Shown: piece after piece, positions 1 to 4,076 of the stretch
How the letters are laid out: each line of letters opens with the position of its first letter
Numbering within the stretch: the first letter of the stretch is position 1
From: Acidimangrovimonas sp.
GTDB taxonomy: Bacteria > Pseudomonadota > Alphaproteobacteria > Rhodobacterales > Rhodobacteraceae
Assembly (NCBI GenBank): GCA_030147905.1
Contig: JASBUM010000092.1
Location: 1-5,149, forward strand
Length of the DNA: 5,149 bases
Direction: 5' to 3'
Made by a program: the position numbers and the translations under genes
The notes under the pieces: generated by a model
What the model saw: the letters and a program-made list of their open reading frames with translations, nothing else
Databases searched by the model: none
What the model was told of the DNA's origin: nothing

Positions 1-822
1 CGGCAGATAGGCGGCGCAGAGCGCGGCATAGACTACCGCGAGTGCCATCATCGGCGCCTGCAGTGGCCCGTCCCAGGCAATCCAGGCCGCGCCGAGGACC
101 ACGCCGAGCCTGACCGGGCCGAGCACGATCCGATGCCGCCAGCGCCATGCCGCCATGCCGATGACGAAGGGCAGCGACAATTCGCGCCAGTCCATCAGCC
201 GCCCCGGATAGACGGTGCCCGCCGCCTGCGGCGCCAGCCAGAAGGCTGCATAGGCCAGCGCGCCGGCATAGCCGACCCAGGACCGCCGCCCAAGCCCCAG
301 AAGACCGATGCCAAGCAACATCAGATAGCTCGCGATTTCATGGACGAGCGTCCAGATCGAACCCTCGACCGCGGGGAAGGGGTTGGCGGCAAAGACGCCG
401 GGCAGGGTGTACTGGCTCTTGATTGCGGTGGCATTGCGAATGATGAACTCCCATGTCGCGGGATGGGACAGGTAGGCGCCGGTCGCAAGCGTCGTCACCG
501 CCGGGCCCAGCACCAGCGCGACCAGCAGCGCCGAGACGGCAAGTCCGGGAAAGATGCGCAGCGCCCGCGCCATGACGAAGGAACGCGCCGAAGCCGAGCG
601 CTCGAAGCTTGCGCAAACCAGAAAGCCGGAGATCGCGAAGAAGACCGCCACCGCCCAGCTTCCCAGCGTGACGCCGGTGATCGACGTCAGCGGCTCGGCC
701 GTGCCCTTGCCGCCGGTGATCGGCCAGGCATGCGAGACCAGAACCGCCGTCGCGGCGACAAGCCGGATCAGGTTGAAATTGTTGTCCCGCCCCGTCGCGC
801 AATCACCAAGCCTCACGGCCAT
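1..822 (-). CDS. Acyltransferase 3 family membrane O-acyltransferase (OafA/YrhL-like), C-terminus off the window
   Basis: This is an integral inner-membrane acyltransferase that probably transfers acetyl or another acyl group to a sugar of a surface polysaccharide. The frame is open from ATG at 822-820 to base 1 (274 codons) with no stop, so the 3' end lies outside. Family marks in order are: N-terminal R12-DNNFNLIRL with the conserved His at residue 31 (VLVSHAWP), which is the presumed catalytic residue; first helix about 18-36; FFAISGFLV at 61-69; ARALRIFPGL at 85-94; helix about 95-112; and GSIWTLVHEIASY at 154-166, the family's G-S-L/I-W-T-L-x-x-E signature. Further hydrophobic stretches lie near 165-178, 183-197, 217-226, 237-250 and 257-273. 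Complete members usually have 330-400 residues, so about a quarter is missing. A good Shine-Dalgarno (AGGA, spacer 7) supports the start. The gene follows the flippase on the same strand after 83 bp, which fits a decoration step in the same polysaccharide pathway. The acceptor sugar cannot be told. Confidence 0.92.
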   Translation of the reverse strand, partial: MAVRLGDCATGRDNNFNLIRLVAATAVLVSHAWPITGGKGTAEPLTSITGVTLGSWAVAVFFAISGFLVCASFERSASARSFVMARALRIFPGLAVSALLVALVLGPAVTTLATGAYLSHPATWEFIIRNATAIKSQYTLPGVFAANPFPAVEGSIWTLVHEIASYLMLLGIGLLGLGRRSWVGYAGALAYAAFWLAPQAAGTVYPGRLMDWRELSLPFVIGMAAWRWRHRIVLGPVRLGVVLGAAWIAWDGPLQAPMMALAVVYAALCAAYLP

Positions 823-823
823 T

Positions 824-833
824 CTCCCTTCCT
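824..833 (-). promoter_or_regulatory. Ribosome binding site of the acyltransferase 3 gene
   Basis: On the minus strand the sequence AGGAAGGGAG ends two bases before the ATG at 822. AGGA with a 7-nt spacer is a clear Shine-Dalgarno and fixes the start of the acyltransferase. It is much stronger than the site before the flippase, so this gene can be translated independently of it. Confidence 0.7.
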
Positions 834-894
834 GCCGGGGGTGTCCGCGCCGGCCGACGCGACCGGGCGACCCCTCTGGCATAGGAGAGCTTGG

Positions 895-909
895 TTAACG
901 ACAGACTAA
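895..909. promoter_or_regulatory. Degenerate CtrA-like box before the acyltransferase 3 gene
   Basis: On the plus strand this reads TTAA-CGACAGA-CTAA, which is TTAA-N7-nTAA with 7 of 8 core bases matching the CtrA consensus TTAA-N7-TTAA. Read on the minus strand, the downstream half is TTAACCAA, one base from the classical half-site TTAACCAT. It covers the flippase stop codon (906-908) and lies 72 bp upstream of the acyltransferase ATG, a plausible position for promoter control. TTAA is very rare here: I find only three copies in the whole window, and the other two form the perfect box at 3953-3967. Function is inferred from the match alone, and one core base is wrong. Confidence 0.35.
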
Positions 910-2459
910 GATTCGTCGCCGGCGCCCGTGACCGGCCGTCTCCGCGCCGCCGGCGCGGTGGGCCGGTTCCGAAGATGCCGGCGCAGATCGGTGGCGGCAA
1001 TCGTTGCCAGCAAGGCGACGAGCGCCGCCGCCCCGAGCCCCGCGGTCGACCAGGCGGCGGCGGGTCCGGCCGGTGTCAGCATCGCCCAGCCACCGGCGCC
1101 GCCCAGCGACATCAGCCAGACCAGCACCGAAGCCCGCAGCGAAGCGCCGATCCCCGCGGTCTGTGCGGCGAGCCGGCGCAGCGCCAGCCGCAGCGCGAGC
1201 GCAAAGCCAAGGCCCTCGGCCAGGATCGCGACCGCGATCATCGCATCCAGCCCCGCCCCGGTTTGCAGCACCAGCCAGCCCGCCGGCATCAGGGCTGCGC
1301 GCAGCAGGTTGGCGACCAGCCCGTTGCCGCTGTCACCCGCCGCCAGCGCCACGGTCGAGCTGCCGCCCTTGGCCAGCCGCACCGACTGGACAATCGCCAG
1401 CCACGCGAGAAGTGGCAGCGCCGCGTCATAACGTGGCCCCAGCAGCGCAGAGACAAGCGGCACCCCGATCACGATCGCCGCCGGCGGAAGCAGCGCGGCG
1501 AAGAGGAAATGTGCCTGGAAGGTCGCGGCCGCAAGCGGACGGAATTCCGCGGGTCGGTCCAGTCTGCGCGAAAGCTGTGGCAGGAAATGCGTCTGCGCCG
1601 CGCGCTCAAGCACAAGGGTGGGTGTCAGCGTCAGGGTGAAGGCCAGCGCGAAGCCGGCCAGCGCCTCCATCCCCAGTACCCGCGCGACGATCAGCCGTTC
1701 ACCATTGAACACGAGATAGAGGAGCGCCCCATTGAGCAGGATCGGCAGGCCGAAGCGCCAGCTTTCGACACAGGTCTCCCGATCCAGCCGCAAACGGTAG
1801 CGCCGTGTCGCCAGCGCGTGGGACACTGCCGCGGCCGCCGCCGCCTGAACCGGCAGCGCCAGCAGCATGATGCGGTAGTCGCCCCAGATCGCGGCCGCGG
1901 GCACCATCGCCGCCAGCGACAGGGCAAGCGAGGCGACGTTCGTCGCGATGGCGGGCCCGTGGCGCAATTGGCGCGCATGACGGTGGATGTCGAAATGCAC
2001 CAGCCCGTTGCACAGCGGCACCAGCGCGAGCAACCGGTAGGCCCAGGCCAGCTCCGGCAGGCCGAAGAATGCCGCGATCGGCCCGGCAAGGACGAACAGA
2101 AGTGCTGCGCCCAAGAGCGCGCGCAGGAGATGAAGCCCCTGCAGTGCCGCCTGAAATGCGGGATCTTCCCCGCGGGGATGACGCATGAGTTGCTGCGGCA
2201 GGCCGAGCGCCGAGACCATCTCGGCCACCGCCGCGGTCAGCGCGAAGGTCGCGGCGATGCCGTAGTCGGCTACCGGCACCAGCCGCGCAAGCGCAAGGTT
2301 GCGTGCCAGCAGAAGGACCGACCCGAACGCCCCGCCCGCGAGGATCAGCGCCGCCCGGCCTAGCACGACCGGGCCCGGGCGGACGCGGCGAAACAGGGCA
2401 TGGCCGGCATCAGCGCCCCGCCCCCCGACCGTCTGCCGTCCCACCGTCTGCCATCCCAC
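906..2459 (-). CDS. Polysaccharide/oligosaccharide flippase (Wzx-like, MOP superfamily)
   Basis: This is a 517-residue multi-spanning inner-membrane protein that most likely flips lipid-linked sugar units, or exports polysaccharide, across the cytoplasmic membrane. The N-terminal helix pair (about 31-53 and 64-86), with ARLVPVADYGIAATF at 58-72, is typical of the polysaccharide-biosynthesis (PST/Wzx) branch. The second half restarts at about 235-285 with LPILLNGALLYLVFNGERLIVARVLG-like spacing, the usual family repeat. Hydrophobic stretches near 111-133, 171-213, 315-361, 378-425 and 440-490 give about 12-14 helices, and the length is normal for the family. The tail (491-517) is basic and Pro/Arg-rich. 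The start is uncertain. GTG at 2459 is the first start codon in the frame and another GTG lies 15 bp on (2444); both sit in a tandem repeat and neither has a strong Shine-Dalgarno. The 50-bp overlap with the acetyltransferase suggests translational coupling. The stop is TAG at 908-906. Confidence 0.9.
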   Translation of the reverse strand: MGWQTVGRQTVGGRGADAGHALFRRVRPGPVVLGRAALILAGGAFGSVLLLARNLALARLVPVADYGIAATFALTAAVAEMVSALGLPQQLMRHPRGEDPAFQAALQGLHLLRALLGAALLFVLAGPIAAFFGLPELAWAYRLLALVPLCNGLVHFDIHRHARQLRHGPAIATNVASLALSLAAMVPAAAIWGDYRIMLLALPVQAAAAAAVSHALATRRYRLRLDRETCVESWRFGLPILLNGALLYLVFNGERLIVARVLGMEALAGFALAFTLTLTPTLVLERAAQTHFLPQLSRRLDRPAEFRPLAAATFQAHFLFAALLPPAAIVIGVPLVSALLGPRYDAALPLLAWLAIVQSVRLAKGGSSTVALAAGDSGNGLVANLLRAALMPAGWLVLQTGAGLDAMIAVAILAEGLGFALALRLALRRLAAQTAGIGASLRASVLVWLMSLGGAGGWAMLTPAGPAAAWSTAGLGAAALVALLATIAATDLRRHLRNRPTAPAARRRPVTGAGDES

Positions 2460-3285
2460 CGTCTGTAGCCCCGCCGTCGGGGCCCCGGTCCGTGACGCGG
2501 GGTTTCCCTTCGGCGGCCTGTGGTGCGGGGGCCGCCTGCCCTGACCGCCCCGCCGCCGACGCGCCCCGATCCGAGTGGTCCTGTGTCGCGCCGGTCGCGG
2601 CCGCGGGCGCGCGGGACGCTGCGGCGGACAAGGTCACCACCGGGTCCGCGGCATGGTCATCGAGAGGCACGCCGTCCGCCCGCTCTGCGGTCCCGCCGCG
2701 ATGGGCCACCACCCGCGCCGGCACGCCGACCGCGACAGCACCCGCCGGTACGGTGCCGGACACGACTGCCCCCGCACCGATCACGGCGCCGTCCCCGATC
2801 CGGGTTCCCGGCAGGATGATCGCCCTTGCCCCGATCCAGACGTCATTGCCGATCAGCACGTCGGCCTCGTCCATGGCCTGTTCGCCGACCGGGCTGCCGT
2901 CGTCATAGCGGTAGGAGGCGGCGGTCACCAGAACATCGGGTCCGAACAGAACGTCATCACCCATGCGGATCCGGCCGCCGCCGGGGCCGGCCCACAACTG
3001 GGTGCGTGCGCCCACGGACAGCCGGTGACCGGCGCTGATCCGTTCGGGATGGGCAAAGCCCGCATTGGGGCTGATCCGTGCGCCGGGTCCAAGGCTTAGC
3101 CGGCGGCGCGGAACGACATGGGTGTAATTGTAGTAGTTGAGGATCCGCAACGCATGCAGATAGGCTCGTGGATCGACGATGGCGGTGAAGAACCGCAAGA
3201 GGCGAAAGGCCCGCGAGGGATGCGGCTTGTAGACCGGGGGGGCGGAAATCGCCTGGATCGGGCCGGAGGGCGGCATCGCTGGCAT
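2410..3285 (-). CDS. Hexapeptide-repeat (left-handed beta-helix) acetyltransferase with a long low-complexity C-terminal tail
   Basis: This 291-residue cytoplasmic enzyme is of the WcaF/maltose-acetyltransferase type, expected to transfer acetyl from acetyl-CoA to a sugar precursor. Residues about 26-60 form an N-terminal segment (FRLLRFFTAIVDPRAYLHAL). Hexapeptide turns run from about 64 to 195, ending in the diagnostic VLIGNDVWIGARAIILPG (143-160), IGDGAVIGAGAVVSGTVPAG (163-182) and VGVPARVV (186-193). Family members normally end about here, at 180-220 residues. This one adds roughly 95 Ala/Gly/Asp-rich residues with no hexapeptide pattern, ending in pentapeptide repeats (DGGxx, 270-285) encoded by a 15-bp DNA repeat. 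The active-site loop reads AASYRYDDGS (123-131 region), whereas many homologues carry NHR/SHD, so the usual catalytic His appears to be replaced. ATG at 3285 is the only upstream start before a stop, with a second ATG at 3276. The Shine-Dalgarno is weak. Its 3' end overlaps the flippase start. Confidence 0.88.
   Translation of the reverse strand: MPAMPPSGPIQAISAPPVYKPHPSRAFRLLRFFTAIVDPRAYLHALRILNYYNYTHVVPRRRLSLGPGARISPNAGFAHPERISAGHRLSVGARTQLWAGPGGGRIRMGDDVLFGPDVLVTAASYRYDDGSPVGEQAMDEADVLIGNDVWIGARAIILPGTRIGDGAVIGAGAVVSGTVPAGAVAVGVPARVVAHRGGTAERADGVPLDDHAADPVVTLSAAASRAPAAATGATQDHSDRGASAAGRSGQAAPAPQAAEGKPRVTDRGPDGGATDGGMADGGTADGRGAGR
2429..2473. repeat. 15-bp tandem repeat across the acetyltransferase/flippase overlap
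   Basis: Copies on the plus strand are CCGTCTGCCGTCCCA (2429-2443), CCGTCTGCCATCCCA (2444-2458, one mismatch) and a decayed CCGTCTGTAGCCCCG (2459-2473, four mismatches). The unit is a multiple of three, so it codes in register in both overlapping genes: DGGxx pentapeptides in the acetyltransferase tail and (V)GxQT units at the flippase N-terminus. Each good copy supplies a GTG in the flippase frame (2459 and 2444), so a gain or loss of units would add or remove a candidate start codon without shifting either frame. Confidence 0.8.
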
Positions 3286-3338
3286 GGGGCACTGGACCGT
3301 GGATACTCGTCAAACGCGAACAGGATAGCCCAGCATTC

Positions 3339-3350
3339 GTGCGCGCGCAC
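3339..3350. repeat. 12-bp perfect palindrome of alternating purine/pyrimidine
   Basis: GTGCGCGCGCAC reads identically on both strands and extends to 13 alternating bases with the preceding C. It lies 54 bp upstream of the acetyltransferase ATG. It could be an operator or simply a GC-rich coincidence; alternating CG runs are also prone to form Z-DNA. No function is shown. Confidence 0.35.
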
Positions 3351-3491
3351 CCCCTTTGCGCCTGCTGCCGGTCCGTGCCGTCCCGCCGGCGATCCGGCCA
3401 GGGGCGGCGGGGCTGGCCCGGCGCGCTCCGTCGCGCGCCCGTGCATGCGTTCCCTCCCGCACCGTCATGCCCATTGTCGTCCCGTACCCGT

Positions 3492-3514
3492 ACCGCGGGC
3501 CTTTCGCCCGCGGT
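3492..3514 (-). terminator. Strong stem-loop after the spike-base-like gene, possible terminator
   Basis: A perfect 9-bp stem (ACCGCGGGC / GCCCGCGGT) closes a 5-nt loop, about 50 bp downstream of the TGA at 3566-3564 on the minus strand. No U-tract follows on either strand, so it is not a textbook intrinsic terminator; it may act as an attenuator or as a 3' end that protects the short spike-base transcript. The 8-bp arm CCGCGGGC recurs at 3553-3560 and its complement GCCCGCGG at 3585-3592, so alternative pairings exist. Confidence 0.4.
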
Positions 3515-3563
3515 GAAGCGCCTGCGCCGGAACGGACCCGTCACCCGGCTGGCCGCGGGCCTC

Positions 3564-3824
3564 TCACCACAGGGCCAGGATGTCGCCCGCGGTTGTTCCC
3601 GTGGCACTGACACGCCGTGCGCGCAGCGGAAGCAGGCTGCCCGCCGGGATATTGTTGAAACTGACGGATTGCCCGCCGGCGGTGACCACGGCGAGATTTC
3701 CGGCGGTTCCGACATAGAGTGCACGCGGCAAGCTCGCGAGATCGTTGAGATCGTCGGGCGTGACGCTGGTGGCGTCGTTGATCGGCGAGGTCGGAGTGAT
3801 CGGATAATCCTTGAATGCGTCCAT
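3564..3824 (-). CDS. Spike base protein, RCAP_Rcc01079 (GhsA)-like family
   Basis: This complete 86-residue protein has no signal peptide or membrane segment. It resembles the small beta-rich spike base protein of the R. capsulatus gene transfer agent (Rcc01079/GhsA) and related phage-like proteins. I recognise the family from memory by its layout: an acidic 'ITPTSP...VTPDDLNDL' lead (9-29), the core ALYVGTAGNLAVV (35-47), a NIPAGSLLPLRARRV stretch (58-72), and the terminal ATGTTAGDILALW (74-86). In RcGTA the base protein anchors fibres on the capsid that help bind the recipient's capsule. The start at 3824 is fixed by an AGGAG with a 7-nt spacer; the frame stays open upstream to 4586, but that part overlaps the divergent glycosyltransferase. 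The gene is head-to-head with that glycosyltransferase across a CtrA box. No fibre partner (GhsB) follows. The family call is less secure than for the polysaccharide genes. Confidence 0.75.
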   Translation of the reverse strand: MDAFKDYPITPTSPINDATSVTPDDLNDLASLPRALYVGTAGNLAVVTAGGQSVSFNNIPAGSLLPLRARRVSATGTTAGDILALW

Positions 3825-3831
3825 CGTTAGG

Positions 3832-3836
3832 CTCCT
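3832..3836 (-). promoter_or_regulatory. Ribosome binding site of the spike-base-like gene
   Basis: AGGAG on the minus strand lies 7 nt before the ATG at 3824-3822. It is the strongest Shine-Dalgarno in the window and selects the 86-aa product over longer versions of the same open frame. Confidence 0.8.
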
Positions 3837-3952
3837 GCTGTGGCGCGTCGCCAGGGCCGGCCGCGGCCGTCGCGGCGCCGAAGGGCTGATCTGCCCCGCG
3901 CGGGTGGCGGCCGGCTGTGCCGCACGGGTCATGGCGTGATGCCCGAGTGTGA

Positions 3953-3971
3953 TTAACCGGCCGTTAACCAT
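3953..3971 (+). promoter_or_regulatory. CtrA binding site (perfect full box)
   Basis: TTAA (3953-3956), seven bases, then TTAACCAT (3964-3971) match both forms of the consensus of the alphaproteobacterial response regulator CtrA: the full TTAA-N7-TTAA(C) box and the TTAACCAT half-site. In a region this GC-rich, TTAA occurs only three times in the window, which makes a chance pair at exactly seven bases unlikely. The inner bases also give a small inverted repeat, TTAAC-N5-GTTAA. Position between two divergent starts suggests control of the spike-like gene, the glycosyltransferase, or both. Whether CtrA activates or represses here cannot be read from the sequence. Confidence 0.75.
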
Positions 3972-4036
3972 GCGCGCGCGACAAGGGCTTGACCCGCCAG
4001 GGACCCGTCGCACGCCCCTGCCCGCAACCCTCTTGC

Positions 4037-4062
4037 CGCGGCCCGGTCTCGGACCGGCCGCG
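4037..4062 (+). promoter_or_regulatory. Leader hairpin next to the glycosyltransferase ribosome binding site
   Basis: CGCGG then, after a bulged C (4042), CCGGTC pairs with GACCGG-CCGCG across a 3-nt TCG loop, giving an 11-bp stem with one bulge. It ends at 4062 and touches the GAAGG (4062-4066) that serves as Shine-Dalgarno for the ATG at 4077 (spacer 10). Such a stem can block or stabilise the start region of the mRNA. No U-run follows, so it is not a typical terminator. Confidence 0.4.
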
Positions 4063-4076
4063 AAGGCCAGCCGTTG

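Larger units (their letters stand above)
3286..3563. other. 278-bp gap between the spike-base-like gene and the acetyltransferase
   Basis: No gene is supported here on either strand; open frames in this stretch have no recognisable family, no good ribosome binding site, and overlap real genes out of frame. It contains a hairpin at 3492-3514, a 12-bp GC/CG palindrome at 3339-3350, and on the minus strand a lone TTGACG (3313-3308) resembling a -35 element but with no convincing -10 at the right distance. The gap is longer than the others in this minus-strand cluster, so the acetyltransferase may have its own promoter and the spike-like gene its own transcript. Confidence 0.6.
3825..4076. promoter_or_regulatory. 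Divergent promoter region between spike-base-like gene and glycosyltransferase
   Basis: Both flanking genes must be transcribed outward from this 252-bp stretch. It holds the CtrA box (3953-3971) near its centre, 128 bp from the spike-like ATG and 105 bp from the glycosyltransferase ATG. On the plus strand CTTGACC (3988-3994) resembles an alphaproteobacterial -35, about 17 bp beyond the box, but I see no convincing -10 after it. Short GC palindromes occur at 3859-3868 and 3895-3904, in keeping with the base composition. No open frame here is supported as a gene. Confidence 0.6.

Noticed and set aside
338..802. Minus-strand frame of 154 codons inside the acyltransferase 3 gene
   Set aside because: It is a shifted frame of the real gene with His/Arg/Gly-rich translation and no helices.
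133..909. Plus-strand open frame (258 codons) opposite the acyltransferase 3 gene
   Set aside because: Low-complexity Arg/Asp/Gly-rich product, no ribosome binding site, and the opposite strand codes an unmistakable acyltransferase.
891..2363. Long plus-strand open frame (490 codons) opposite the flippase
   Set aside because: Its translation is Arg/Gln/Pro-rich with no recognisable domain, as expected opposite a GC-rich membrane-protein gene; the minus-strand frame has clear flippase helices.
3306..3328. TTGACG and TATCCT on the minus strand as a promoter for the acetyltransferase
   Set aside because: The two hexamers are in the wrong order and spacing to be a -35/-10 pair, and TTGACG alone lies too close to the start codon.
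3339..3830. Plus-strand open frame of 163 codons opposite the spike-base-like gene and the gap
   Set aside because: No family, no ribosome binding site, compositional product of GC-rich antisense DNA.
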